From: Oehlia diaphana
Taxonomy: Eukaryota; Glomeromycota; Glomeromycetes; Glomerales; Glomeraceae
Assembly (NCBI GenBank): GCA_003833135.1
Contig: QZLH01000035.1
Location: 126,356-190,355, forward strand
DNA: 64,000 nucleotides
Direction of reading: 5' to 3'
Notes under the pieces: generated by a model
What the model saw: the letters and a program-made list of their open reading frames with translations, nothing else
Told to the model about the DNA's origin: nothing
Databases searched by the model: none
Translations under genes and position numbers: made by a program
Part shown: positions 27,562 to 39,774 of the stretch, piece by piece
How positions within the stretch are numbered: position 1 is the stretch's first letter
Layout of the letters: each line of letters begins with the position of its first letter

Positions 27562-30524
27562 TATTAATTATTAGAATTAGAAAGACTAAAAAAAAAAAAT
27601 ATGTATATTTATATGTATATTTTGGATTTTTTTAAAAGTTTTTTTTTTAAAAAACTGAAAAAAAAAAGATAGAAGAAAATTTAACCCATTATATAAGAAA
27701 ATTTCGATTAACCGATTACAACATCTCTAGCTTTGGAGGTAAAAATTGATATACATAATTATCTTTAATATGATTTGATCTTTATATTTGTGTAACGGAG
27801 TGCATAATTTATGGAAACTCTAAAGTGGCGTTATGATTTATTTTTATTATTAAAAAACAATTTTTTCTTTTTTTGGAACAATTCCTTATTAACTATTTTT
27901 ATTAAATATAATGTTTAATACTAAATTGGATAAAGGAATGTAGTCGATACTAAATATAGAGACTAAACTGATCGTAATCTCTATGAAATTACTATTTTTT
28001 TATAAAATTAAATTTTTTTTTTATACAAGTTCTTTCTTAAGTAATCAGTCATACTTTATCGAAAATTTTTTGGATCAAAAAGAGATCTATTAATATATAT
28101 TTATCTATCTTTTTAAGTAACATATGACCTTTAATAATACAGTAATGATTGTCATCCTTCGCAAAATAAGATGATTCTATTGCATTGTTCATATGATTAC
28201 TATTTCCATCTACCTTTTCAATTTTTTTTACGTAATATAAATTATGTGAAAATCATTTTGTTAAATTCAGGAGTTAAAATTTCATCATAAGCTCAGCTCA
28301 ACTATTTATAACTACAGTTTAATTTTTATTTAAAAGAAAAAGTAAAGTTTCCTATTGGTATATAGTAATGTTACTTATAAAGTACAACAAGAGGTTACAC
28401 AGATAAATATTATTTTTTGAAAAAATGTAGTTTTTTGGTAAATAAGTATCTATTATTATGTATCTCCAGGATTTATCGAATGGCTCTACGTCGATTAATC
28501 CAGCTTTATTCTATAAACCGAAAGACAAAGATCTGCAATTGTGCATTCTTTAAGTAAGAAAATAGTGAAGTACGATATTGACAGTTTGCAACTACTAAAC
28601 TATTTCTGAATAAGAACAAAGTGCTCAGAAAGTTTAAAGTTACCCACCACATCTTATGATAATAGAACGTCGTTACGACAATTTATCATTAAATTCATGG
28701 CGGATCATAATCATTCAGTTGTTTTGCCTCAAATCAGCGAAATTTTCATTTTGTAAGAAATACTGGGAGATCCAAGGTACTAAAAAAGAGAGAAATAACT
28801 TGGTTAACATATACGGAAAGTATCGTTTATGGGTTTTGTCAATATTTACTTGTCCGTTCTGAATTTTCTATTTGTCTATTAGAGACTTAATAATTCATTT
28901 TAAGTTTCATTGTTTTTAAAAAATTCGAAAAAGTTTGAAAAAAAAAAAATTAAGTTTGCAAAGTAGGAAATATGTTATGGAAAAATTTGAAGTATATTTT
29001 ATTGATATCAAATTATCAATAGTCACCTTATAAGCTTAAACTAGTCTACAATTGCAATCAGGCGTTTACCGGAATAGCGAATCAATGATTTTCTAATTAT
29101 AACTCGCTTAAATGATCACAACATATACTTGCTCAATTCATCGTGGCAATGCTGACTCTTTGAATTATGTGAGTGCTAGGCTCCCTTCCGATTTAAAGCT
29201 AAAGAACGTGGAGAAATTTTTACCTGTCACTTAAAATAATAACTAGGTTAAAATGTTGGTAAAATTACGCCAAAATTCAGACACTATACGAGTAACTGAT
29301 TCTTTTTGCCGAATATTGTAATAATAAATCCCTATCCCTTTAGTTATTACTTTCTTTTAAATGAATGTGAAAGTAATCATGATGTTTGTGATTTTTATTG
29401 TGATTTTTATAAAATATATCCAAAAATTATGAAGTTGTGGAGAAGAATAAGTATCAATATCATTATAGCATTTTTTTTTTCATTTTCATAATATTGAATT
29501 TTTTAGGTTTGATTGCCTTGTGTGTCCCCTCCGTTTCACTGAATGAATATCCTTTTTTAGTGTCTCGGATGTTCCAGTTTAGTAGTCGTTATTCTTTGAA
29601 TGGGTTAAGAATTTTCCCTCAAGAATGAGAATTCTAAAATATTCGTACAAATGTTTCTGTATTAACGAATCAGAGAAATAATTTGTTTTGTAAAATGAAT
29701 ACAATAATAGGTATCCGAGTAAAGAACATTTAATGAGAATATTTCTAGCTCTAAACAATAAAATAAAAGTTCAATACTATTTAATACTTACCTATGCGCT
29801 GATTCAAAAACAATTCTTCTCCACATATTCCCGTTTCTGTATTTATAAAATTTTTCGCAATCATCATATGTGTCTTCCACATAAAACGTATAAAAATATT
29901 AATTCAGAGTAATATTATACCTAATACTTTCAAATACTTGGCCACAAAAAATGTTACTACGCCAATTAGACAATAACTGCGAATTTCCCGGCGCAGCTAT
30001 AAAGTTATTATCAGCATTTGTAAATTTGAAAGCCTAATCTTTTTTTGCAGTAATACAAAATAATAAAAACGCAACCAAGCCTCGACGTTGCCTTTACTAC
30101 TTTTGATTTTTCAATTAGGAAAAATACTTCTATCCACTTGAAATTATAACAATTATGATGTAATGCGGTCTTTTTTAGGTAAATAATTATTGTAACCTCC
30201 GAAAACGATACCGCAGCAACTAAATTGTTACCAAATTAAGTAATTTTATATGCCACACGCAAGGGTCCTACCGATGTTACCGATGCCCCGATCCATAATA
30301 GTATATAAATTATTTTTTAATCCGAATTCTCGATCCATCTCAACATTCGAGAATTTGAAATAAGTTTTCTCGGGTAAGAAAACTAGTCGACATCTTCAGA
30401 TCTATTCGTTCCGCTCGATCACATCTTGATTAGTAGACTTGGTGACTACTTTAAACTCTTAACACATTCATTGGTCAAAAGAGTTTCCTTTTAATTACTT
30501 AAACTCACAAACAAAAAAAAAAAA
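27562..30524. other. Long gene-poor region upstream of ARB1
   Basis: Nearly 3 kb with no secure gene. Scattered open frames of about 60 codons lack domains or partners. The only coding-like signal is on the minus strand near 29.79-30.03 kb (see findings). The last 200 bases, richer in CTC/TCTTC, are probably the ARB1 promoter and 5' UTR. Confidence 0.4.
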
Positions 30525-33243
30525 ATGTCATCAGTCTCAAAACAAAAACGTTTGGCCAAAAAAGCCGCCAAAAATTCAAAGAAGCCAGAAGAAACACCCG
30601 ATGTAAACGGCTCATCTACTAATAAAGAAACTACTGAGAATAGTACTGCAGCCGCTGCTAACGGCTTGTCTTTGGAAACACTAAAGATCTCTGGCGAAAG
30701 AACTGCTACTGGTGTATTGGCTTCACAGCCCAGATCAAGAGATATTAAGATTGAGCAATATAGTTTATCTTTTTATGGGCGTGTGTTGGTCGATAATGCA
30801 ACAATTGAACTTAATTTCGGTAGACGGTACGTTATTTGATCTACTCGTTTTTTTTTTTTGACATTTTCTTTTCAAGTTGTTGAATACTTAGCAAAATAAT
30901 TTACCGGTCTTTTTAAAATTTAGATATGGTCTAATAGGTGCAAATGGTTCAGGAAAGAGCACTTTCTTGGCGTCTTTGGCCGCGAGAGAAGCTCCAATTC
31001 CGGAGCATATTGATGTATGTATAAATTAATATTTTGCTTTCATTTATTACTTTTAATTCGACTGAAGATTAATCAACATTTCATGCATTTTATAGGTATA
31101 TTTATTAAATCAGGAAGCGGAACCTTGTGATCTTAATGCTATCGACTATGTCATATTGGCAGCAAAGAGTGAAATTACTCGGTAATTATCAAAGATCTTT
31201 TATAATGTATGCAATATTGGTTTAGAATTTATTAAGGTTTCTTCAATTTGTATTTAATTTTTAGTCTTGAAAAAGAAGTTGAGGATATACTGGCAGAGGC
31301 AGAAGGCGCGGAAGACCTAAGATTAGAAGATTTGTATGATCGTATTAATGCTCTCGATGAGTCGACATTTAAATCTCGTGCTAGCACTCTCCTTCATGGT
31401 TTAGGTTTCTCTCAAGAAATGATGGCCAAAAAAACTAGAGATATGTCTGGTGGTTGGAGAATGCGAGTAGCGCTCGCAAAAGCTTTATTCATTAAACCTA
31501 CTTTATTGTTGTTAGATGAACCAAGTAAGCTTAAGAAAATTTATATAATCTTTTTTTTTTTTTTTTTATTAAAATGTTATCAATCCTTTTTATTAACAAT
31601 GATTTTTTTTTTAGCAAATCATTTGGATTTGGAAGCTTGTGTTTGGCTCGAAGAGTATTTAAAGAATTATAATCGGTAAGTTAGATCAAAAATAGTAGAA
31701 ATTATTAAAGTTTATATTTTGAATGTTAATATCATTAATTTTTTTTTTATTTTAGTATTTTACTTTTGGTCAGTCATTCTCAAGATTTTCTTGATGGTGT
31801 ATGCAATGAAACTATGCATTTAACGGAAAAGAAAAAATTAAATTATTACGGAGGTGGATACTCTTCTTTCGTAAAGACTAAAGCAGAAATGGAAGTAAAC
31901 CAAATGAAGGCATATCATAAACAACAGGAAGAAATTGCACACATTAGAAAATTCATTGCTTCGGCTGGTACATACGCTAATCTTGTAAGTGAATAACGAA
32001 TGTTTTTTACAGAAATTGACGATTAATAATATTATTCTAATTCGTATAAATTTAACCTCTAATAGGTCAAGCAAGCCAAAAGTAAACAAAAAATCATTGA
32101 CAAGATGGAAGCTGCTGGTTTAATTGAAAAAGTACGTGTATATTTATGTTTATATCATTAATTGAATTTCTCTAATGGTTTAATATGACGTTATTATAGG
32201 TCGAACCACCCATCACATTCAAATTCAAATTTGAAAATGTTGAAAAACTTCCTCCACCGGTATTACAATTCGATCAAGTATCTTTCTCTTATAGCGGAAG
32301 CAGTAAAACTGTAGATTTATTATATAAAGATCTTGATCTAGCGGTGGATTTGGATTCTCGTGTAGCTCTTGTGGGACCTAATGGTGATTATCTTAATTGG
32401 TTTAAATTTCATTACAAAATAATAAAAAATATTTATACTTACATTATTATTTTTAAATTTAATTAGGCGTGGGGAAAAGTACTTTGTTAAAATTGATGAT
32501 GGGTGAGATTCAACCTGTGAAAGGTAGAATCGCTCGCCATACTAATTTGAAATTGGCCAAATACAGCCAGCATAGGTCTGTATATAAACTTTTCAAAATT
32601 TACTTCCTTATACATTAATTTTCTAACATTTTGATTTGATTACTTATTAGCGCTGATCAACTTGATATGGATTTGAGTCCAATTAATTATATGAGAAAAA
32701 ATTTTGCTCATTTGAATGGAGATATTGATGTGAGTTTATGCAAATATAAATACAAATGCTATTTGATCATTATCTCATGTATAACATTTTTATTTTTTTA
32801 TTTTTTTTTTGGAATTAAAATAGTTTTGGCGAAGTCAAATCGGACGATATGGTCTTACAGGCATTCACCAAACGAATGCCATCAAGACTTTGAGTGATGG
32901 ATTAAAATCTCGATTAGTTTTCGCCGAACTGGTATTATCGAAACCAGACATTGTTCTTATGGACGAACCTACAAATCATTTGGTAATTATTTCTTTTGTA
33001 TTTTCTTTCGTTGAAAAACTTGAATTTAACGAAATTATCCATCTTTAGGATATGGAAAGTATTGACGGACTTGCAAAAGCTATAAAAGAATATTCGGGTG
33101 GCGTAGTGCTAGTATCCCACGATTTCCGATTAATTTCTCAGGTAGCAAACGATATATGGTTATGTAAAGATAAAAAAGTAACCACATGGAAAGGTACTAT
33201 TGAAGAATATAAGAAATATCTTGCTAAAGGGGTTAAAATTTAA
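30525..33243 (+). CDS. ARB1: ABCF-family ATPase ARB1/ABCF2
   Basis: Cytosolic and nuclear ABC ATPase without membrane domains; yeast Arb1 works in 40S and 60S ribosome biogenesis. Twelve exons (30525-30826, 30924-31014, 31096-31181, 31265-31524, 31615-31675, 31756-31984, 32066-32131, 32200-32383, 32467-32575, 32651-32729, 32824-32982, 33049-33243) sum to 607 codons in frame. A Lys/Ala-rich N-tail ([15 protein letters not shown]) is followed by cassette 1 with Walker [10 protein letters not shown], signature [15 protein letters not shown], Walker B LLLLDEPTNHLD and switch SHSQDFLD. Cassette 2 has [48 protein letters not shown] and SHDFRL. Two introns cut right inside conserved ATP-site motifs (DEP/T and PNG/VG). 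Part of exon 4 and the next intron is copied at 12089. Confidence 0.97.
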
Positions 33244-34575
33244 TTAGATAATTTGTGCTAGTTAAAAAAAAAAACATTTAGTAATTTGATTTAATTTGAT
33301 TAGTGCAATATATTTATTAAACAAATGGTTTTACTCTTTGTATATTTTGCAAAGGACCTTTTATTAATAAATTTTTTTTTTAAAAAAAAAAAATAATAAA
33401 CTATGACACATTGAGTGGTTTCGTGAGATAATTAGAGATGTTAAGAAATTTATCATAATTTCTGAAAGTGATAGTTTCCAAGTTCACGGCAGCACGAAGG
33501 CGAAGCATACATAAAAGTTGTTGAGAAATACTAACTATATTTTTGAGGAGAGTGGTTCCTTTCCTTTGTCCTTTATCTTCCCCACCCGCCCCACTCCTAC
33601 TCCCTTTCTCTCGTTCTTTTTGTATTTGCGGGCGTGTGTGAAGAACCGAATGATTTACAAATCAATCACAACTTAGGCGCAATGCATAATTAGGAATACG
33701 TTAAAACTAAAAATTCAAGATCAAGAATCAGAGACATGTGACTTCGAAAGTCAATCAGACTAATGTATCGGAGACGCAAGTCATAGCTTCTTTCAAGCGA
33801 TAAGGGATTATGCCATTATGGGAATCAGCTCCATTATGATCCTAAATTAGCGTTAACCCCAAGATAAGTTAGAATATTGTTTTAGCTGTTAACTCTTCAA
33901 GCAAGTTCGCGATCACAATCATGTGATAGTCTATTTCTCTCATACATATTCATATAATTATTTTTATTCTAAAATTTTTCTCACAGAAGCGTTATGTAAT
34001 TTCTTCCGAAAATCTTATCTAAATATACAAACAATTAATACAATGGAAAGTATAAGAATGTGATTTATATATGACTATGTTTTCAGTAGGAAAGAGTGCG
34101 TGGTGATGATGTGGTAAAATCAAAGATGAAGTATAGATAATGTGATGATAGAAAATAATATGTAGACTGAATGGATTTGCTTATGAAGAGGTAATTTTAA
34201 ATATAAAAATACAAGTGAGTAATTAATAGCAAACAAGGAGAAAAAATCTTGTAGTATTACGAGAAAGAACAAGTATATCAGTATATTTAGGATATTTTAA
34301 CCTAGAGAGAAATTATTCCAATTTCCTTCGCAAAGCGTTTCTGAAGCAAGTAACTATCATATTTTGAATGTCATTAACCTGCATTTATAGACAAAGATTC
34401 GATAAAGGAACGATCGTTTGCGAATTGTTAAATTCACTTACTTCTATATTTAGTACGTTCCTATTTTTATTACTGGAGATAAAATTATATTATTTATATA
34501 TGTACAATTAACCAAATATCTGCGTTTGTTGTTGCATTTGTTGCATGAAGATTTGAAAACATTGGAGACGAGTAG
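33244..34575. other. Intergenic region between ARB1 and the Fanzor relic
   Basis: About 1.3 kb. It begins with the ARB1 3' UTR and a T-run/A-run near 33371-33393. A patch of higher GC at 33480-33650 has pyrimidine-rich runs (CCCACCCGCCCC). No N-terminal half of a Fanzor protein can be read here in any frame I tried. Confidence 0.45.
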
Positions 34576-34981
34576 GCTAGCACGCATTATGGTAATTTTA
34601 AGAAAATCCATTGTCCTGTGAATGATTGTCATTATAAGCTGGTTAAATGGCTTTGTGAGAATTATCGTATTATATTACTACCTGAATTCCGCACTCAAGA
34701 AATGATCCGACGTGGGCAACGACGAATTGGATCCAAGACTGCTCGAGCCATGTGTACATGGTCACATTTTCGCTTTCGATCCATAAGGCACGTGAATATC
34801 CAGAGTGTCAATTTGTAATTTGCACAGAAGATTACACAAGCAAAACTTGCGGATTCTGTGGATATATTCATAAAAAACTAAGCGGATCTAAAGAATTTTG
34901 CTGTCCCCAAAACTTGATAGGGATATAAATGGTGCTCTTACGACATCTCACGAAAAAGGAAAAAGAGTCAGCTTAGGCTGA
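34576..34981 (+). pseudogene. Degenerate Fanzor/TnpB nuclease relic (C-terminal half)
   Basis: Three adjoining reading frames together spell the C-terminal half of a TnpB/Fanzor RNA-guided nuclease. Frame one (34576 to about 34784): KLVKWLCENYRIILLPEFRT, with the RuvC-II glutamate in LPEF, then QRRIGSKTARAMCTWSHFRF. Frame two (from about 34782 to a stop at 34926): HKAREYPECQFVICTEDYTS, KTCGFCGYIHKKLSGSKEFC, the zinc ribbon. Frame three (from about 34916): DRDINGA, the RuvC-III aspartate motif, then a stop at 34979. Two frameshifts, a missing fourth zinc-ribbon Cys and absence of the RuvC-I half show a dead copy. The family is carried by IS607-like and other eukaryotic transposons. No terminal repeats or resolvase seen beside it. 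Confidence 0.85.
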
Positions 34982-35385
34982 CGTGGGAGCCTATTCCCTT
35001 ACAGGTCTTATTAAGTTAAACTTGTTTTTTGTTAGTTTTAATGTATTTTATTTATCACTTGAGTACGGTGTCACATGGGGCGGCATACTCTTGCTTACTC
35101 AAAATAAAAATTTGATTAAAATCACTGTTATTTCTTATAATATATATTGGCATATTTCAGTTATATCATATGAAAATATTGATATTAATATATTTCTTTA
35201 TTGTTTATGTATAATATTAAATACTTAAATACAAATGAAACATCAAAATAGAATGTTTAATGAATATAAATTTGATATACGTTTCCCTTATAATTAATAT
35301 GATGTGAACTTAAAAATAATCCTATAAAAAAAAAAAAATTAAAATTAATTTCTAAATTATAACATATTTTTAAAAAATAATTATA
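34982..35385. other. Downstream flank of the Fanzor relic and SERINC 3' region
   Basis: About 400 bases of AT-rich DNA. An open frame starting near 34983 (MGAYSLTGLIKLN) has no recognisable domain. If a guide RNA end of the transposon survives it would sit near 34930-35050, but I cannot recognise one. Confidence 0.35.
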
Positions 35386-37034
35386 TCACAAACTTACTAC
35401 AAATCTATCAGGTAAAAGAACTGGGCCAATAAGAGTCCAAGAATATAATAATATGCAAATCCAGCTAGAAATAACTTTCACCCAAACAGCAATATAGGTT
35501 TGTCCGATAACAATTAATTTTTCATCAGAATTAATAGTAGTAACATTATTCCAATTAGTAAGCAGCATAGCAACATACATAGAAGCTATAGCAAAAATTA
35601 AGTGAAAGAATGCATAATTATAAGCAACTCCATTTTTTTCATCATCTTTAACATCATAATCATCGTCGTCATCATCATCTAAAGCTGAAGCAGGGATAGC
35701 ACCACTTTCAACAGCGGCTGTTAATGTATCAGATCTCATATTGCTTGGAAAACCTTCAGGTTGGCTTGTCACTAAAGGCACAGCCGAAGCTGTATTTAAT
35801 GGATGGTAATCAGATTTCGTAATTAATGCTCTCCCTTGTGTAGCGGCTCTTGATGTTGAATAAGATATAGCTAAAAAGGTAAATAAAGCTCCAATAACAA
35901 GGGTGGTTGTTCTTGTTCCTCTACTTCTTGTTAATGGATTACACATATTATCATCAGGTTCATTTGCAACTGCGCTCAATATAACATAAGTACAATAAAT
36001 TATAACCATTGAAGCTTGTGGTAATCCTGATCTTGGATTCGCATCTTGTACTTTTGGTGAAATACTTATAGCAGTTACAATCAAACATAATATAAGATTA
36101 AATGTAATAAGGAATTGATTAAGTTTACATCCAGATCCAGCAAAGTATCCATACATAATTCCTGTTAGTGCAATTGTTCCGATCAGCATTGCAATTGTTG
36201 ATCCTATAAGGATATATTTCCATCTATTATCCTCCTCATATTCATATTTTTCTAAACATTTCTCGCTCCATGTATGCGCAAAATCTACTAATAATACTAA
36301 TCCAACTAATATAAATATTGTTGCCCCAAATAATGCAATATAATTTCCCCAGAACATGAAAAATCCATTAGGAATAAAAAAGGAAATTATTACAAATGTT
36401 ATCCATAATAAAATTTTCGGTCCCCACCATCTATAAAATCATAAAAAATTAGTAACATATAAAAAAAAATAAATTCGAAAATACATTAATTTTTTGTTAA
36501 TTACCCATTTTGAATGGATGCTCGCTTATCACGAGTATCATTGACTCCAATTACTAAAAGTCCCAAAAAGAAATGGAACAATGAAAGCGCAAAGCAAATA
36601 CGATGTACTGCAAGCACTCCATAACAAGATCCATCGTCTTTACATTTCAGGTGTAGGTAATCGTAAGTCACTTTCTCTAGTTGTCTAATTGCCCAGTCGG
36701 ATAACATTATCCATGAGAACTATGTATGAATATGTACATGTTGAAATTAGAAGCACAAAGGAAAATTAAAGAAAAAAGACTCGATAATTCTTACCATGGA
36801 ATTCAAGAGAAATATTATCTATGAAAGTAGTTTGAAAGTTAGCTCAATCAGGATATACAACATAACTGAAACACTGTTTATTCTTACCGCAAACCCGACC
36901 CTTGTAGCAATAGAGTTATTGCAATTACATGATTTAAAAGCTAAAGTACAGGCTGCTGCAGAAAAACATGAAGCAAGAGTAGAAGCTATCCAAGACGCAG
37001 CACCAACTCCAAGGCAACTGAAAGGAATCCCCAT
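35386..37034 (-). CDS. TMS1: SERINC/TMS1-family multipass membrane protein
   Basis: Serine incorporator family protein (about ten transmembrane helices; lipid scramblase-like fold). Four exons: 37034-36888, 36818-36795, 36719-36505, 36430-35386, giving 476 residues. N-terminus MGIPFSCLGVGAASWIASTL with a Cys-rich segment (CTLAFKSCNCNNSIATRVG) as in all SERINCs; a 24-base micro-exon adds IIFLLNSM; then FSWIMLSDWAIRQLEKVTYD and CYGVLAVHRICFALSLFHFF. Later markers: WWGPKILLWI, FAHTWSEKCLEKYEYEEDN, GLPQASMVIIYCTYVILSAV, YNYAFFHLIFAIASMYVAML, LTNWNN, VWVKVISSWICILLYSWTLI. An Asp run (about eight D) lies in the cytosolic loop before the last helices, as usual for the family. Divergent from CWF19L1. 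Confidence 0.95.
36795..36818 (-). other. 24-base micro-exon of the SERINC gene
   Basis: Flanked on the minus strand by an acceptor TTCATAG and a donor GTAAG; encodes exactly eight residues IIFLLNSM in phase 0. Skipping it would delete part of the first conserved helix while leaving the frame intact. Confidence 0.75.
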
Positions 37035-37209
37035 TTTTGTTGGAATTTGTAATTATTATTATTATTAATATTATTAATGTAGAAAACTGTGACGGATTAA
37101 AGATCGGGTGATAATTTTATATGAAAAATTACATCACATTTATGTGTAACTGACTACTACAAGTAGTGTCTTATTCTACGCCATATCCAAATTATAGATT
37201 TGTTCTATC
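37035..37209. promoter_or_regulatory. Shared upstream region SERINC/CWF19L1 (175 bases)
   Basis: The only DNA between two divergent start codons, so it should carry both promoters. It contains an ATT triplet repeat near 37052-37075. No named motif assigned. Confidence 0.4.
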
Positions 37210-39774
37210 ATGACCACAATCAAAGTGTAAGTAAAAGAAACAATCGATAGAATTATGTTTTATCTTTGATCTAATTTTATATATTATTTTTCTTGTAGTT
37301 TAACTGTTGGTTCAGCAAATGGGAAACTCGCCGAACTTTTTGCAGGAGTTAATAAGATCAACAATAAATTCGGACCTTTCGATTTATTATTATGTGTTGG
37401 TGATTTTTTCGGAGAAGATAACACGGAGATAGAATCTTTAATTTCTGGTGAAATCAAAGGTACGCATTCAGATATAAAGTAAAATTTCATTTTTTGAATT
37501 TTTAAATTCATGATTCGTTTCAATTAATAGTGCCAATCACGTCCTATTTCATGTATGGTGAATGTGAATTACCTGATATCGTAAAAGAGCGCATTGCAAG
37601 TAATAATGGTGAATTTTGCCCGAATCTGTTTTATCTTGGTAAGATACCAGTATATACGCGTAATCTTGAGTTATTTACTATTATCTTTGTATTTACGAGT
37701 CTCTCCATAATAAAGGTCAAAAAGGTAGCATCAACACAATACATGGTGTGAAAATCGCGTTCGTTAGTGGTATATTGGATTCACCGATAACCGATCTTCC
37801 TAATACGGTGGATATTCTTCTCACACATGAATGGCCAGAATCTGTGACTAACCTTTCTACACAGAATCTACCTACGAATGTCAAAGGATCAGAGCATGTT
37901 GCAAATATAGCTTTAGCTGTGAAGCCAAGGTATCATTTTGCTACTTCAGAAAAGATCTTCTATCAAAGAGAACCTTATCAGAATTCTCCTTCTCCACATT
38001 TAATAAATAATGATGATGATTCTCAAATGCAATTTGGACATCCAACTTGGTTTATTGGTTTAGCAGAAGTGGGTAATTCTTCAAAGTCAAAGGTTAGTTA
38101 TAAACAGGAAAATGTTTATATATGATTATCTTTCTTTTTAAAAAACGCCTTTATTAACAGCAAATCTTATAAAAGTGGTACTATGGCTTCAATCTTGTTC
38201 CATTTGTACATTTATCTCCGTCAGCATTCGCAAGTCCCCCAGATAGGTTGACCGAATGCCCTTTTATTAAAAGAAAGAGAGGATTTGGAGATGATTCGTC
38301 TGCTGTAAGATTAATTTACGTTTATTTCATTTATATATATATTTTTCTTTTCTTTTTTTTTAATTATAAAATTTCTCCTTTAGGGAAACAATTATTTTTG
38401 GAATACAGGTGATACATCAGAACCATCTACTAAACGTGGTAAACGAAATAATCACGGTAAAAAAAGAAAGAAAAAAATAATAAAATGTCTCTTTTTTTTC
38501 TAAATTTTTTATATTAGATTCTTATTTATAATAACTTTGCATTCTTTCTTCTTTCTGAATTTAGAATATATATGCAATAAATGTAATAATCCTGGGCATC
38601 ACATTAGAGATTGTAAATTCGGTGCTAAAAAACCGCCCAAAAATTATGTCTGTAATAAATGTAAACAAGCGGGCGTTCACTATATCATAAATTGTCCCGA
38701 ATACACGTGTAATCTTTGTGGTGAAAATGGGCATTTAGTCAAAGATTGTCCTAACCCTTACAAGAGTAAGAAAAATCATAACAAAACAGGTATTTATAAT
38801 ATTACTTTTTTTGCCTCGTATCTATTTTAATAATTTTTTTTTTTTTTTTCCACTTAGCTACTCCTCCATGTTGGTTCTGTTTGTCAAATCCGAAAACAGT
38901 CAAACAGTATGTATTTTTCTTTTAATTAACCATGTTTGTAATGATTTATTAGTACTAATTTGCTAAGTAATTTATCATAATTATTTAAAAGTTTAATTGT
39001 TTCTCTTGGTGATGAAATTTATTTGTCGGTAGGTATAAAATAGTTTACTTTGTAAAAGAATATTTATTTTCTTAATATTATTTTAACATTTTTTAAAGTT
39101 AGCTAAAGGACCCTTGACTGATAGCAAAGATAAAACTATTTCGCAAGTTCCTGGAGGTGGGCATGTATTATTAGTAACAATTCAACATCATCCAACTTTT
39201 CGAGACGTTCCAATTGAAGATCAAGTTAATATGATGAATGAACTTGAGAAATATAAAAGTTCGTTGAAAACTTTATTTCGTAAATATGATGCAGATATGG
39301 TTATATATGAAGTATCTAGAGCTGGTGGGACACAACAACACTATCATCTACAGGTTGTTCCTGTACCTATTCGATTTAATTCAAATATGATAAGAGAAGC
39401 TTTTGTAAAAGAAGCTTCAGATTCTGGATTCGAATTACATCCAATATCAACATCGCTACCTTCACATTATTTTAAAGTTGATTTACCCGAGGGTACATCA
39501 TTGGTTCATGAAATTAATCCTGATGAAAAATTTGACGTTCAATTTGGAAGGTATGTAAAAAATCAAAACTTGTGTGTTAAAAATTTTCAATATATTAATA
39601 TATTTATTCTTTCAAATAAAAATATTTTGTAGGAAAGTTCTTGCAAATTTGTTGGGATGTAGTGAACGCACTGATTGGAGAGCATGCAAATTAGATGAAG
39701 AACAAGAACGATTGGATGCAAATAAATTTAGAGAAGCATTTACACCTTACGATCCCATGATTGAAAGGAGTTAA
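37210..39774 (+). CDS. CWF19L1: CWF19L1/Drn1-type lariat-debranching cofactor with CCHC knuckles
   Basis: Nuclear protein related to the debranching enzyme Dbr1; Drn1/CWF19L1 helps turnover of intron lariats. The first exon encodes only MTTIKV before GTAAGT, joining LTVGSANGKLAELFAGVNKI. N-domain: FDLLLCVGDFFG, a degenerate metallophosphoesterase fold; LLTHEWPESV; WYYGFNLVPFVHLSPSAFAS. Then three CCHC knuckles C-x2-C-x4-H-x4-C: CNKCNNPGHHIRDC, CNKCKQAGVHYIINC (one residue longer), CNLCGENGHLVKDC. CwfJ domain 1: PCWFCLSNPKTVKH, VPGGGHVLLVTIQHHPTFRD, QQHYHLQVVPVP (HIT-like histidines). CwfJ domain 2 ends CSERTDWRACKLDEEQERLD and FTPYDPMIERS. Around nine exons. The triple knuckle insert is absent from the human and budding yeast proteins as I know them. 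Confidence 0.93.

Noticed and set aside
28656..29628. Three plus-strand frames of about 60 codons
   Set aside because: Hydrophobic low-complexity translations with no domain and no supporting splice sites.
34983..35228. Plus-strand frame of 81 codons after the Fanzor relic
   Set aside because: Not continuous with any conserved Fanzor sequence and shows no domain; likely chance.
36796..37068. Plus-strand frame of 90 codons over the SERINC first exons
   Set aside because: It is the antisense of the SERINC exon 1 and micro-exon, whose minus-strand product matches the family.
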